A DNA stretch of 64,000 nt from Streptomyces sp. NBC_00539 (GCF_036346105.1 NZ_CP107812.1:1-64000), one strand, 5' to 3'; shown: positions 43,039-52,580, numbered from the stretch's first letter. Translations and numbers: made by a program. Notes: generated by a model from the letters alone, not told the origin.

Positions 43039-43953
43039 ATGAGTGGAGCGCGGAACCGGGGACATGCAAACGTCGCTGCCAATGGCCGGCAGCCATCGGA
43101 AATGCCCGCCCCAGAGGGTATGACTGCGTTCGACGACATCTACGATCAGCCGGATCCCCGGGCCTATTTCCAGGCATTGGGCCCGCTGGAATACCAGACC
43201 CCGCATCACGGGCAGAGCGTCTTTCGGCGGGTGCTCGCGGCCCGCGGGCGGACGGCCCGCGCGGCAGAACCGGTCACCGTGATGGACATCTGCTGCTCGT
43301 ACGGCATCAACGCCGCCCTCCTCAACCACGACGTGACGCTGGACGACCTCTATGCCCACTACACGTCGCCGCACGCCACCGCCCTCACCACAGCCGAACT
43401 GATCGAATGGGACCGCAGCTACTACGCGGCGCGTCGGCGCCCAAACCCGGCTCGCGTGATCGGACTCGACATGGCGGCGAACGCCATCTCCTACGCACGC
43501 GAAGTCGGACTGATCGAGGCAGGCTTCGCCGAGAACCTCGAAACCGCGCCTCCCTCTCCACCTCTGCGCCGCGCCGCGCGGCAGACCCGTCTGATCACGA
43601 TCACCGGAGGGTCGTCCTTCCTGTCACCCCGCACCTTCCAACCGGTCCTGGCCTGTGCCCAGGACCCCGTGTGGGTCGCGGCCTTCGTGCTGCGCACCGC
43701 CTCATACACGTCCATCGCCGCATGCCTGGAGTCATTCGGCCTGGTCACCGAGAAGGCCACCGCGCACCCGTTCCGACAACGACGTTTCACGGGCACGGAT
43801 GAGCAGCAATACGCCGTCCACGCGGTCACCGCGGCCGGCGAAGACCCGTACGGGAAGGAGACCGACGGCTACTTCCACACCGTGCTGCACTTGTCGCGCC
43901 CTGCTGAAGACGTAACGGCATTTCCACTCGCTGACCTGATGCCAAGCCCGTGA
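43039..43953 (+). CDS. SAM-dependent methyltransferase-like protein
   Basis: 304 aa from the ATG at 43039 (GAGGAGA upstream). DIYDQPDPRAYFQALGPLEY precedes a degenerate motif I (VTVMDICCSYGINAALL), and RVIGLDMAANAISYAREVGL gives the motif II Asp. The glycine-rich loop is atypical (CCSYGIN), so it may bind a modified cofactor or be divergent. The substrate is unknown. Confidence 0.7.
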   Translation: MSGARNRGHANVAANGRQPSEMPAPEGMTAFDDIYDQPDPRAYFQALGPLEYQTPHHGQSVFRRVLAARGRTARAAEPVTVMDICCSYGINAALLNHDVTLDDLYAHYTSPHATALTTAELIEWDRSYYAARRRPNPARVIGLDMAANAISYAREVGLIEAGFAENLETAPPSPPLRRAARQTRLITITGGSSFLSPRTFQPVLACAQDPVWVAAFVLRTASYTSIAACLESFGLVTEKATAHPFRQRRFTGTDEQQYAVHAVTAAGEDPYGKETDGYFHTVLHLSRPAEDVTAFPLADLMPSP

Positions 43954-43984
43954 TTCCAGCCCTTCCACGCACTGACCCGGACCG

Positions 43985-44290
43985 AAGCTGATTGGTGACC
44001 TGCTGCCGGTTCCAGACCGCGTCCTGCTGGGCGCGGATCGGGACGGCGACCGCTTGGGCCAGGTCGGTGTCGGCGGGCAGAGGGTGATGCACTGGCGCAT
44101 CGATGCGGATGTGTTCGCCACGGCCGAGGCGTCGCCCGGTCCGGCTTCTTGCGGCTGAGGGTCGATGGCCACTGGGACCGGTGTCTCGGCGGTGTCGCCG
44201 GCTCAGCCGGAAGGTCCAGCAGCAGGTGGTAGCCGTCCAGATCGTCGCTGGTCCGGCACTGGGCCAGGAGCTTGCCGGTGTCGTCGAAGC
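43985..44290 (-). pseudogene. IS110-family transposase remnant
   Basis: Minus-strand pieces in different frames match the family: SRKKPDRATP, HIRIDAPVHHPLPADTDLAQ, then AVAVPIRAQQDAVWNRQQVT and NQLRS. IS110 transposases use a RuvC-like DEDD core, part of which is the decayed SRKK-DP-DA block. Several frameshifts and missing ends show it is dead. Confidence 0.7.
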
Positions 44291-44303
44291 GTGGGGCCGA
44301 TGT

Positions 44304-44960
44304 CTACGGCGTCCCGGCGAAGGCTCCCGCGCGGGCGGCTGCCGTTGCCGCTCCGGCCGCCTGCCGGGCCGCGGCTTCGTCCAGGGGAGCGTCCGTGGTC
44401 AGCAGCCGGTAGTACAGCGGGGCTGACACGGCCCGCACCACCTCGGCAGCGTCGGTGCCCTCCGGCACCTCCCCCCGCGCGATGGCGTCCTGGACGCAGT
44501 GCGCCCATTCCGCGACCCGGATCTCGTAGAAGCGGTGCAGGGCCTCGGCCGTCCGGGCGTCGCCTGTGGCGGCGGCGATGACGGCCTTGAACAGGGGGCC
44601 TTGGCGCGGGTCGGACAGGGTGCGTCGGACGAGCTCGGCGTTGGCCAGCAGGTCCTGCTCGAGCGAGCCGGTGTCGGCGCGCGGGAGCGACTGTTCGGCC
44701 ATGTCGGTCAGCAGGTCGGCGACCAGGCCGGTCACGGTGCCCCAGCGCCGGTACACGGTGGTCTTGCCGACCTCGGCCCGCCGGGCGACCTCGGCGAGGT
44801 CCAGCGCGTGGAAACCCTGCTCGGCCAGCATGTCGCCGGCTGCCTGCAGGACGGCGGCCCGTACTCGGGCCGTCCGGCCCCCGGGGCGGACGGTCCCCGG
44901 CTCGACGGACCCGTCCCCCGAGCCGTCTGCGGGTGTCGGGGCATCACTTGGAAGCATCAT
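44304..44960 (-). CDS. TetR/AcrR-family repressor
   Basis: 218 aa. Helix-turn-helix MLAEQGFHALDLAEVARRAE then VGKTTVYRRWGTVTGLVADL. The C-terminal domain is TetR_C_16-like (FKAVIAAATGDARTAEALHR). Divergent from an aldo/keto reductase, with two copies of an inverted-repeat operator between them. Its own start codon is at the edge of the first operator. Confidence 0.9.
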   Translation of the reverse strand: MMLPSDAPTPADGSGDGSVEPGTVRPGGRTARVRAAVLQAAGDMLAEQGFHALDLAEVARRAEVGKTTVYRRWGTVTGLVADLLTDMAEQSLPRADTGSLEQDLLANAELVRRTLSDPRQGPLFKAVIAAATGDARTAEALHRFYEIRVAEWAHCVQDAIARGEVPEGTDAAEVVRAVSAPLYYRLLTTDAPLDEAAARQAAGAATAAARAGAFAGTP

Positions 44961-45034
44961 AACGGGTCCCTGGTTCCATTAGCGACGATCAACTGTTACG
45001 TTGAGACCATCTTAACGGGTCTACGGTTCCATTA
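44960..45034. promoter_or_regulatory. Two copies of a TetR operator
   Basis: TAACGGGTCCCTGGTTCCATTA (44960-44981, shown as its outer arms TAACGG/CCATTA) recurs at 45013-45034 with three changes. Each copy is an imperfect palindrome. Placement at both ends of the divergent promoter region suggests simultaneous control of tetR and the reductase. Confidence 0.75.
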
Positions 45035-45052
45035 CTGCAGAAGGAGTCCGTC

Positions 45053-46105
45053 ATGGAGTACAAGCAGCTCGGTTCGTCCGGCCTCAGGGTTTCCGTCCTC
45101 GGCTTCGGCGCCGGCACCTTCGGTGGCCGCGGCCCCGTCTTCGGCGCCTGGGGCAGCACGGATGCGCAGGAGGCGCGCCGGCTCGTCGACATCTGCCTCG
45201 ACGCCGGCATCACGCTCTTCGACACCGCGGACGTCTACTCGGCGGGGGCCTCGGAGGAGGTCCTGGGCCGGGCCGTGAAGGGCCGGCGCGACCAGGTAAT
45301 CCTCTCCACCAAGGCGGGGCTGCCCACCGGCGACGGCCCCGGCGAGTACGGCACCTCCCGCTCCCGCCTGATCGGCGCGGTCGAGGACGCCCTGCGCCGG
45401 CTCGACACCGACCGCATCGACCTCTTCCAGCTCCACGGCTTCGACGCCGCCACCCCCGTCGAGGAGGTGCTGTCCACCCTCGACCAGCTCGTCCGCTCCG
45501 GCAAGGTCCGCTACGTCGGGGTCTCCAACTTCGCGGGCTGGCAGCTGATGAAGTCCCTGTCCGTCGCCGACCGCAACGGCTACCCCCGCTACGCGGCCCA
45601 CCAGGTCTACTACTCCCTCATCGGACGCGACTACGAGTGGGAGCTGATGCCCCTTGCCCGTGACCAGGGCGTCGGCGCGGTGGTCTGGAGCCCGCTGGGC
45701 TGGGGCCGCCTCACCGGAAAGCTGCGCCGCGGCCGCCCTCTGCCCGCCAGAAGCCGACTGCACCAGAGCGCCGACTACGGCCCGCCGGTGGAGGACGGCC
45801 ACCTGTACGACGTGGTCGACGCCCTCGAGGACGTCGCGCAGGACACCGGCCGGACCATCCCCCAGGTGGCCATCAACTGGCTGCTGCGCCGCCCGACCGT
45901 CTCCACCGTCCTCGTCGGCGCCCGCGACGAGCAGCAACTGCGGCAGAACATCGGTGCCGTCGGATGGGAGCTGACCACCGAACAGATGGCCCGCCTCGAC
46001 GCCGCCAGCCACCGCCCGGCGCCCTACCCGTACTTCCCCTACGAACGCCAGGAAGGCTTCGCCCGCCTCAACCCTCCCATGACGAGCCTCAGCCCTCAGG
46101 CCTGA
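45053..46105 (+). CDS. Aldo/keto reductase
   Basis: 350 aa, AAGGAG 6 nt before the ATG. TIM-barrel AKR motifs: FDTADVYSAGASEEVLGRAV (catalytic Asp and Tyr), LSTKAG (Lys), DLFQLHGFD (His), RYVGVSNFAGWQ, and NADP-binding VSTVLVGARDEQQLRQNI. Related to the YajO/Kv-beta-like subgroup reducing aldehydes. Regulated by the divergent TetR protein. Confidence 0.93.
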   Translation: MEYKQLGSSGLRVSVLGFGAGTFGGRGPVFGAWGSTDAQEARRLVDICLDAGITLFDTADVYSAGASEEVLGRAVKGRRDQVILSTKAGLPTGDGPGEYGTSRSRLIGAVEDALRRLDTDRIDLFQLHGFDAATPVEEVLSTLDQLVRSGKVRYVGVSNFAGWQLMKSLSVADRNGYPRYAAHQVYYSLIGRDYEWELMPLARDQGVGAVVWSPLGWGRLTGKLRRGRPLPARSRLHQSADYGPPVEDGHLYDVVDALEDVAQDTGRTIPQVAINWLLRRPTVSTVLVGARDEQQLRQNIGAVGWELTTEQMARLDAASHRPAPYPYFPYERQEGFARLNPPMTSLSPQA

Positions 46106-46159
46106 CGCTCGCCCACACCCGCCCGAGCACTTCGCGGCGTTCGGCCGCCCAGATCCTTT

Positions 46160-46905
46160 GCGCAAAGTACACGGCCGGATGATCCTCATCGGCCGCGAGG
46201 CGTTGCGCTGCCTGCTCGCTCGCCGCGGCGTCACCTTCCAGCGCACCAAGACCTGGAAGGAATCCTTGGACCCCGACCGCGAGGCAAAGAGGAAGCCCTT
46301 GACCGCTTCCCGGACCGAGTCTTCGCCTTCGACGAGTTCGGCCCGCTCGGCATCCGCCCCACCGCAGGCTCGGGCCGGGCCGCGCGCAGACGCCCCGGCC
46401 GGCTGCCCGCCACCTACCACCGCACCCACCGCACCCACCGCGTGCGGTACTTCCACGGCTGCTACTCGGTCGGCGACGACCGGCTATGGGGCGTCAGCAG
46501 GCGCAAGAAGGGCGTCGCCAACACACTGGCCGCGCTGAAGTCCATCCGCGCCGCCCGTCCCGACGGCACCCCGATCTGCGTGATCCGGGGCACTGCACGC
46601 CTAAGGGCACCGGCATCCACCGCTGGGCGAAGAAGAACAAGGTCGAGCTGTGCTTCACCCCGACCTACGCCTCGTGGGCGAACCCCATCGAGGCCACTTC
46701 GGACCGCTGCGACAGTTCACTACCGCCCGCTCCCACCGTCCCAGCACACTGTGCAGACCGGGCACTGCACGCCTATCTGCCGTGGCGCGGTGCCAACGCC
46801 CGTCACCGCGACGTCCTGGCCGCCGAACGCGAGGAACGCGCCCGCATCCGAAGCGAAAGGGCATCCGCTGGGGCGGGCGCCTCTCGCCACCGCATCATGG
46901 AGAAC
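46160..46905 (+). pseudogene. IS630-family transposase remnant
   Basis: Recognisable pieces in shifting frames: VFAFDEFGPLGIRPTAGSG (first Asp), RYFHGCYSVGDDRLWGVSRR, then HRWAKKNKVELCFTPTYASW followed by ANPIEA (the conserved E region), and a C-terminal HAYLPWRGANARHRDVLAAE. At least three frameshifts or stops separate them. Ends or target TA duplications were not identified. Confidence 0.8.
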
Positions 46906-46933
46906 CCGGCGAATTTACGCGGTCATCAGCACA

Positions 46934-47308
46934 CTAGTGAGCCCAGGGCGGGGTGATGATGTTGCCGTCAGCCAGTTTGGCGGTGAGCCCGACACGTGTG
47001 GTGACCCACATGTGGGCGGGCTGGTCGGTGGTATTGGCGACTGCCAGTTCGGAGCCTGCAGGTGCCACTGCCGCATCGCCTGCGCGGAGTTCGGCGCTCT
47101 CACCGTCGATGGTGAGCCTGAGGCGACCGGAGAGGACGTAGAAGGTCTCCTCGTCGCTGATCGTATGGGTTGGCGCCACCATTGCGGCCGGGACCTCGAC
47201 GCGCCAGGCGGCGAGGTCCCGGCTGCCGGTGTCGGGACGGACGTAGGAAACGAAGCGTCCACCGTGAATCTCGTGTACGACGGCCTCGTCACTGCGGATG
47301 AACGGCAT
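46934..47308 (-). CDS. Cupin-domain protein
   Basis: 124 aa. Cupin motif 1 region HTISDEETFYVLSGRLRLTI and motif 2 VAPAGSELAVANTTDQPAHM. The metal-binding His/Glu set is partly kept (H-E in motif 1, His in motif 2). Divergent from a MarR gene with palindromic operators between; a detoxification or dioxygenase-like role is possible. Confidence 0.87.
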   Translation of the reverse strand: MPFIRSDEAVVHEIHGGRFVSYVRPDTGSRDLAAWRVEVPAAMVAPTHTISDEETFYVLSGRLRLTIDGESAELRAGDAAVAPAGSELAVANTTDQPAHMWVTTRVGLTAKLADGNIITPPWAH

Positions 47309-47323
47309 GGTTCTGCCCTCCTC

Positions 47324-47375
47324 TAGACAAGCTACTTGTCTACATAGACAAGCGGCTTGACCAGTTATAGTCAAG
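47324..47375. promoter_or_regulatory. MarR operators (two palindromes)
   Basis: TAGACAAGCTACTTGTCTA (47324-47342, 8-bp perfect arms) and CTTGAC...GTCAAG (47356-47375, 6-bp arms) share the half-site GACAAG/CTTG(T/A)C. They fill the 70-bp gap between the divergent cupin and marR genes; the second ends 3 bp before the marR ATG. Confidence 0.8.
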
Positions 47376-47378
47376 TCC

Positions 47379-47819
47379 ATGGACGACGCCCTGGCCTTCT
47401 CCGCACTCGTGCTGGCACTCTCCGGACAGCTGGTGCAGGAAATCCACACCAGCGTGTCCCAGCAGGGATTCGAGGACCTACGACCCGCACACGGCTTCGC
47501 CTTCGCCCGCATCTCTGCAGGCGGCGCCACCACGGCCGACCTGGCCGAGCACCTGGGGGTGACCAAGCAGGCCGCCGCCCAGCTGGTCGAGGAGCTGGTC
47601 CGAAAGGGGTACGTAGAGCGGCATCCACACCCGCACGATGCCCGCGCCCGCCTCCTGGGACTGACTGAGACCGGCTGGGCCGCTACGCGCGCCGCCGACC
47701 AGGCAGCCCGGACTGCCGTCGCACCGTGGCGAGAAGTACTGGGCCAGGCGCGCTTCAGCGAACTCGTCGCCGACCTGGCACTCCTTGCACCGCCGGGACC
47801 GATCCGCCCTGCCTGGTGA
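47379..47819 (+). CDS. MarR-family regulator
   Basis: 146 aa. Winged helix: FARISAGGATTADLAEHLGV then TKQAAAQLVEELVRKGYVER, with the wing HPHPHDARARLLGLTETG. N- and C-terminal helices dimerise. Likely represses itself and the cupin gene through the operators just upstream. Confidence 0.9.
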   Translation: MDDALAFSALVLALSGQLVQEIHTSVSQQGFEDLRPAHGFAFARISAGGATTADLAEHLGVTKQAAAQLVEELVRKGYVERHPHPHDARARLLGLTETGWAATRAADQAARTAVAPWREVLGQARFSELVADLALLAPPGPIRPAW

Positions 47820-48362
47820 GCCGATGGCCCAGCGCCCTGAAGACCGCCGGCCGTGGACGAACCGTCCCCAAGGGCACCCGGCCAAGGGAAGACGACACGC
47901 GAGTTGCCGTGCCGAGCCCTCCGCGGACCGGTGAACCTCCCCGGTCAGAGCACTAGCGACCTCATGACGGCAGCCTGACCACCCCATGGCACCCAAGATC
48001 ACACCTCACACCCAGGGGGAGACCAGGCGCAACCCACCCGAATCCCGCTGACGACCAACCAGCGCCACCAGAGCATCCATTCACACGATGGGCGCCAAGC
48101 CGAGGTCTTGATCAACGTAGAGAGGCGCGTCCTTGGAGCCTCCTCGCTCCGTCCTTGCGGTCTGGGACGCCGGGACGGACCCGGGACACCGGGAGGCGGG
48201 CGGACCGGGAAACGGGGAGACTGAAGGAGAGCGTGACGCCTGACCGTTGCGGCCCGGCCGGTCCACGGCGAACGGTCCGCGTGTCCGCGCAGTGGCCAGA
48301 CCATCGACCTACGCCCGCGCGCGCCCCGAGGGGTGGCACGGCCCTGTCCAGGAGTCCCCATC
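47820..48362. other. Gene-poor stretch
   Basis: No gene supported in 543 bases. The last 15 bases carry the AGGAG ribosome site of the glycine-rich protein gene. Confidence 0.35.
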
Positions 48363-49226
48363 GTGACTTTGACCCCACAGCGATCCGAGCGCCCTCGGCG
48401 CACAGCCCGACGGGCCGCGCTCCTGCTCGCCTCCGCGGCGCTGCCGGCGGCCCTCATGGTGCCCGCGGCGGCCGCCGCAGCGGCGCCCGTCACCAAGACC
48501 TTCACCGCCGGCGCCAACCAGCGGTTCGTCGTCCCGGCCGGCGTCACCCAACTGACCGTCACCGCCACCGGCGAGCCGGGACAGTCCGCAGTCGAAGGCG
48601 GAGCAGGCGGGACCGGCGCCACCGTCACCGCCACCCTCACCGTGATGCCGGGCACCACCTACTACGTCAACGTCGACACGGGCGGCGGAGCCGTCACCGG
48701 TCAGCGCCCCGGCGGCAGCGGCGGCGGTGCCAGTGACATCCGCACCTGCAACTCGGCGCGCGCAAGCTGTGCCCTGACCGGCGTTCCCCACACCGACCCC
48801 CGCCTCATCGTCGCCGCCGGCGGCGGGGGCGGCGGACGCGGTTCCAGCATCGCCGGCCCCGTCCGCGAGGCCACCGGCGGAGACGCCGGCGACACCGGGA
48901 AGCCCGGCGGCGAGCGACCTGACAGCGGCGGCGGGGGTGGCGGCGGAACCCAGACCCACGGCGGCAAAGGCGGAGCCGCCTGCCCCGAGGACTTCAAGGC
49001 CGGCACCGACGGCACGCCCGGCACCGGCGGCACAGGCGGCGGATTCGGCGGAGGCGGTGGCGGCGGCGGCTGGCACGGCGGCGGCGGAGGCGGAGGCTGC
49101 TCCCTGGTCACCCCCGGCGCCGCCGGGCCCGGCGGCGGCGGAGGCGGGTCAAACCTCGTCCCGGCCGGCGGCACTTCCGGCCCCGCCACCGGATCACCGC
49201 ACGTGACCATCACCCACGGTTCCTGA
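48363..49226 (+). CDS. Secreted glycine-rich protein
   Basis: 287 aa from a GTG at 48363 (AGGAG 8 nt upstream). Signal peptide (LLLASAALPAALMVPAAAAA), a beta-sandwich-like start (TFTAGANQRFVVPAGVTQLT), then long poly-Gly tracts mixed with GGxGGxAC. This glycine-rich architecture is common for streptomycete exported proteins. Surface or matrix role assumed; four cysteines present. Confidence 0.8.
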   Translation: MTLTPQRSERPRRTARRAALLLASAALPAALMVPAAAAAAAPVTKTFTAGANQRFVVPAGVTQLTVTATGEPGQSAVEGGAGGTGATVTATLTVMPGTTYYVNVDTGGGAVTGQRPGGSGGGASDIRTCNSARASCALTGVPHTDPRLIVAAGGGGGGRGSSIAGPVREATGGDAGDTGKPGGERPDSGGGGGGGTQTHGGKGGAACPEDFKAGTDGTPGTGGTGGGFGGGGGGGGWHGGGGGGGCSLVTPGAAGPGGGGGGSNLVPAGGTSGPATGSPHVTITHGS

Positions 49227-49255
49227 ACCGTCGTCCCTGGAGTGCAAAGCAAGAC

Positions 49256-49510
49256 ATGCTGAAGGCTGCCCACCCAGTGGGTGAGGAACTAAGAGGCGAG
49301 TTCAGGGACCAGCTGCGAGGACCGACCATTGCTCTCTCGCGGGCCCTGCCGCGCGGCGTACGGAGGGGCTGGTGGTCGGAGGGGACTCCTGCCCCGATCA
49401 CCCCCCGGTACCACCCCGAGCACCCCGACTGGCAGAGGGCCGAGGCGTACGTGATGACTCCCGAGAACGTGGCCGTCTTCCGGCAGGCCTTCGAGCAGCT
49501 CGGCAGCTGA
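49256..49510 (+). CDS. Hypothetical protein, about 84 aa
   Basis: ATG at 49256. The C-terminal half (ITPRYHPEHPDWQRAEAYVM then TPENVAVFRQAFEQLGS) looks genuine. The N-terminal part is less so, and the real start could be internal. It precedes the next (broken) gene by 38 bp in the same direction. Confidence 0.5.
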   Translation: MLKAAHPVGEELRGEFRDQLRGPTIALSRALPRGVRRGWWSEGTPAPITPRYHPEHPDWQRAEAYVMTPENVAVFRQAFEQLGS

Positions 49511-49548
49511 CCAACAGGACCCGCCACCACCCGGAGAACGGAAACCCT

Positions 49549-50298
49549 GTGTCGCACCCGCAGTTACTCACCCCCGAACAGCACCTCGTCTCCGCGAAGC
49601 GGGGTCTCGGCCTGCCGGTCATCGTCGCCATCTGCGGGTCCACCCGCTTCATGACGCAGATGGCCGAGGCGGACCTCCAGGAGACCGTCGCCGGCCGGAT
49701 CGTTGTCCGCCCGGGCTGCAACTTGAAGGAGCCGCACGCGCCGTGGGCCGACCCGGCGGACGCGGAGGATATGAAGTACCGCCTCGACAAGCTGCACCGC
49801 GCGAAGATCCGCAATCGCCGACGAGGTGCTGATCGTCGGTGACTACATCGGGGACTCCACCCGCTCGGAGATCGACTACGCCCGGGCCCTGGGCAAGCCG
49901 ATCCGGTACACCCATCCCGAGATCGACCCGCACGGCTCCGCCCTGCCGGAGAGCCATTGCGAGATGCGGTTCCCCGGATCCCTCGTCACCATCACCGTCT
50001 CGTCGGTGCAGCCGGTGCCCGGGCTGCACCTCTACGAGACGCCCACGGGCTTTCGGGAGGGGGCCGACGGAGCCCAACCCCTGGCGGCTCGGTCACGTCT
50101 CCGGCCGTGGCCTGGCGGCCTTACCGTCCCGGGAGGACGCCCTGCGCGGTGCCCGCGAGATCGGCGACATGACCGACTGGACCCGTACCCCCGAGGAGAT
50201 CCGCGCCGACTCGTCTTTCGACAAGGAGGAGTACGTCGACCGCATCACCTCGCGGACGAACGGCCTGCTCTTCCCCAGCCACCGGAAGGGAGCGGAGC
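49549..50298 (+). pseudogene. Nucleoside-deoxyribosyltransferase-like protein, frameshifted twice
   Basis: GTG at 49549. The start VIVAICGSTRFMTQMAEADL, then KLHRAKIR and, after a one-base insertion near 49816, IADEVLIVGDYIGDSTRSEI and DYARALGKPIRYTHPEIDP, matches the DUF4406/deoxyribosyltransferase-like Rossmann fold. A further shift in a G-run near 50060 leads to NPWRLGHVSGRGLAALPSRE, then DALRGAREIGDMTDW, possibly a second fused or separate small gene. Both shifts are single-base insertions. Confidence 0.6.
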
Positions 50299-50299
50299 T

Positions 50300-50512
50300 G
50301 TGCCCCTCTTCCACGACCCCGTCGCCACCGCCGATGACCTGCGGCGCCGCTTCGTCGAGCACCAGCCCGCCGTCGCGGCCGCGCTCGCCGTGCGGCTGCG
50401 GGACCTGCCCGCCGACTGGTCGCTGCGCGAGCTCGGCGTCGCCCGTCCCGCGGCCTCGAACTCCCCCACTCCCAGACCGAGCACCGGGTGGAGATCGGAG
50501 CCGGCCCATGAA
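50300..50512 (+). pseudogene. Small hypothetical protein, frameshifted near its end
   Basis: GTG at 50300 overlapping the previous frame. VPLFHDPVATADDLRRRFVE then HQPAVAAALAVRLRDLPADW and SLRELGVAR; after a shift near 50455 the sensible end is LELPHSQTEHRVEIGAGP and TGA at about 50510. Family not recognised. Confidence 0.5.
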
Positions 50513-50529
50513 CAGGCCGGTGGCGGACG

Positions 50530-50738
50530 CAGCGACCTGCTACCCATAGGCCAGTACACGATCTCCAGATCGGTCCGTGACCTCGCAGCCTTCGTCGACC
50601 GGCTGGACAAGGGCAAGGTCGACATCCTCGGATTCTCCTCAGGCGGTGCCGTGCTCACCCGAGCCCTGGCCGACCCGGGCGTTGCCGGCCGCCTGCACCG
50701 GGCGATCATCGCCGAGCCCGAACTCCACCGCGCGGATC
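50530..50738 (+). pseudogene. Alpha/beta-hydrolase fragment
   Basis: YTISRSVRDLAAFVDRLDKG then KVDILGFSSGGAVLTRALAD contains the nucleophile elbow GFSSGG of an alpha/beta-hydrolase. Both ends are missing. Confidence 0.6.
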
Positions 50739-50963
50739 ATCACCCACGAGCCGTACATGCTGTCCGACCTCGTCCCCGGCCAGGACGTCACCATCACATG
50801 GGACCTCCAGGCCGCCGCCTACGACGTGCCGACGGGCCACCGCCTGGCATTGGTGGTGAACAGCAGGCACCAGCTCTACTCCCACGCGACCGTCGAGGGC
50901 AGCACGACCCTCATCGGATCGCCGCCCGGGGGCGAGTCCTGCCTGCACCTACCCCTGGGCTGA
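50735..50963 (+). pseudogene. CocE/NonD-type X-Pro peptidase, C-terminal fragment
   Basis: ITHEPYMLSDLVPGQDVTIT, then AAYDVPTGHRLALVVNSRHQ and GSTTLIGSPPGGESCLHLPL resemble the C-terminal jelly-roll domain (PepX_C) of CocE/NonD hydrolases. It follows the hydrolase fragment in a shifted frame, so the two may be parts of one deleted gene or of two. Confidence 0.55.
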
Positions 50964-51263
50964 ACCAGCCGCGACAGCCGGCCCGCTAGCCGGACGCCCT
51001 CGGGGCGGTGGGCTGCGGGCACGGGGCCGGTGAGCCGGGCGGCGGGGGTGCACGGCGGAGCCGGGTGATGTCGTCCCTCAGCCGACGACCCGGTGGTCGC
51101 GTCGCCACCACGGCCCGCCCGGTCCCGGATGGTAGCGTGCCGGACGTTGCGCCTCGGGGGCCGAGGTGTCTCGCCTTGCTTGCGGAGCGCGGCCGGGAGG
51201 AGCAAGCAGGGAGTCGGGGTGTCCCGCTCCCCGGCAGCACACTGTCATCCTGGGTGAGGCGCG
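50964..51263. other. Upstream region of corA-like gene
   Basis: No gene seen. I looked for an M-box-like leader but could not recognise one by eye. Confidence 0.3.
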
Positions 51264-52325
51264 ATGATCGTATCGGTGGTGTCGGTGCCGGAGGGCGTCG
51301 TCACTCGCACAACGTTGTCCGAGGCCCGGGAACAGCTCGCAGGCCCCGATCTCCTGATCGTGGACATCGACCCAGGCGAAGACCCCCCGTCCGACGAGCA
51401 GCCGCTGTCCCGCCTGTTGGGACTGCCCCACAAGCGGTGGGAGTGGTTCGGCGGGCGGGACGAACCCGTGCGGGCCGAGTACTACGAGGGCACCGTCGGC
51501 TGCGTCGTGCCGGTGACCGACGGCGCGGACATCACCCACATGCACGTCCTCGCCGACGAGCAGCACCTCATCCTGGCCCATCACGGTCGAGTGGCCCTTA
51601 TCGAGGCTTTCTTCGAGCAGTTGCCGCAGGACAGGCCCTCGGACGGGACGACGACGGTGTTCCTCCTCCTGCACGGTGTGGTGGAGGGCTTTCGCCGGAC
51701 CGCCTCGCGAACGCTGCTGGAGGTGGAGGAACTCGAGGAGGAGATGTTCGAGCAACGGCGGCCGCAGCACGTACATCGCTTGGCCGAGCTGCGTCGGCGC
51801 TCGGCGCAGCTGCACCGGGCCTTCCTGCCCTATGCCGCCGTCGCCGAGGAGTTCCTGACGCACCGCAGGATGGCGCACCCCGAGCTCCCGGAGGAGCGGG
51901 CGGCGCTCAACCGTGCGCACGAGCGCACCGTGCGGTTCACGATGGTGGAGATCGAGTCCCTGCGGGACGAGACCCGGCGCGCCGCCGATACGTACGCCTC
52001 CCTCGTCGCTGACCAGCAGAACCTCGTCATCAACAAGCTCGCCATCGCCTCGGTGATCTTCCTGCCGCTGTCGTTCCTGACCGGCTTCTTCGGCATGAAC
52101 TTCACCTACCTGACGAACGCCATGGCGAGCGAGCAGTCCTTCTTGGCGCTGGGCCTCGGGATGCAGGTGTTCGCCCTGGCCGTGGCGATCTACGCCGTGC
52201 TGTACCGCACGCACTGGCGCCAGCTTCGCGACGGCGGTACCCGCGGGGACGAGGACGACGAGCTGCCGGACCGGTCCCGACGACGCCGGACGTGGAAGAG
52301 GTCCGGACGATCGAACGGGGGATGA
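51264..52325 (+). CDS. CorA-family divalent-cation channel
   Basis: 353 aa. A cytoplasmic N-terminal domain, a long helix (LEVEELEEEMFEQRRPQHVH) and two C-terminal membrane helices (LAIASVIFLPLSFLTGFF; ALGLGMQVFALAVAIYAVLY) separated by the signature loop GMNF. CorA pentamers conduct Mg, Co or Ni. A basic tail (DRSRRRRTWKRSGRS) follows. Confidence 0.92.
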   Translation: MIVSVVSVPEGVVTRTTLSEAREQLAGPDLLIVDIDPGEDPPSDEQPLSRLLGLPHKRWEWFGGRDEPVRAEYYEGTVGCVVPVTDGADITHMHVLADEQHLILAHHGRVALIEAFFEQLPQDRPSDGTTTVFLLLHGVVEGFRRTASRTLLEVEELEEEMFEQRRPQHVHRLAELRRRSAQLHRAFLPYAAVAEEFLTHRRMAHPELPEERAALNRAHERTVRFTMVEIESLRDETRRAADTYASLVADQQNLVINKLAIASVIFLPLSFLTGFFGMNFTYLTNAMASEQSFLALGLGMQVFALAVAIYAVLYRTHWRQLRDGGTRGDEDDELPDRSRRRRTWKRSGRSNGG

Positions 52326-52429
52326 ACCCGTCCCCGACCGCCGACGGCCCCCCTCGTCCGAAGTCCGGTGAGCCGGATGACGGCGTCAGGTCCGATGTGC
52401 AGAAGGGTGTCGAGGGGAGGGCTTCCAGG

Positions 52430-52580
52430 GGTTCTGCACCGTGGCCCCGGCGCGCGCGTCACCCTCGACTCCGATCCCGGGGATGAGGGAGACCGTCGGC
52501 CGGCTGTCCTCGTCGAGGGTGTCGTGCAAGGGCTGCTGCTGACGGCGATCACGCGGGGGGAGTCTGCTGGGCGCGTCGAC
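52430..52580 (-). pseudogene. MOSC-domain protein, N-terminal remnant
   Basis: Minus-strand RVIAVSSSP in one frame passes, after one base, to LHDTLDEDSRPTVSLIPGIG and VEGDARAGATVQ. This resembles the start of MOSC proteins (VxxVxxSxxH..., GLGVEGDAHAGxTVQ). The rest of the domain is gone. Confidence 0.4.

Noticed and set aside
49372-50989. One large multidomain gene
   Set aside because: The long frame at 49826-50989 joins pieces of at least three unrelated proteins through frameshifts; each piece resembles a different family.
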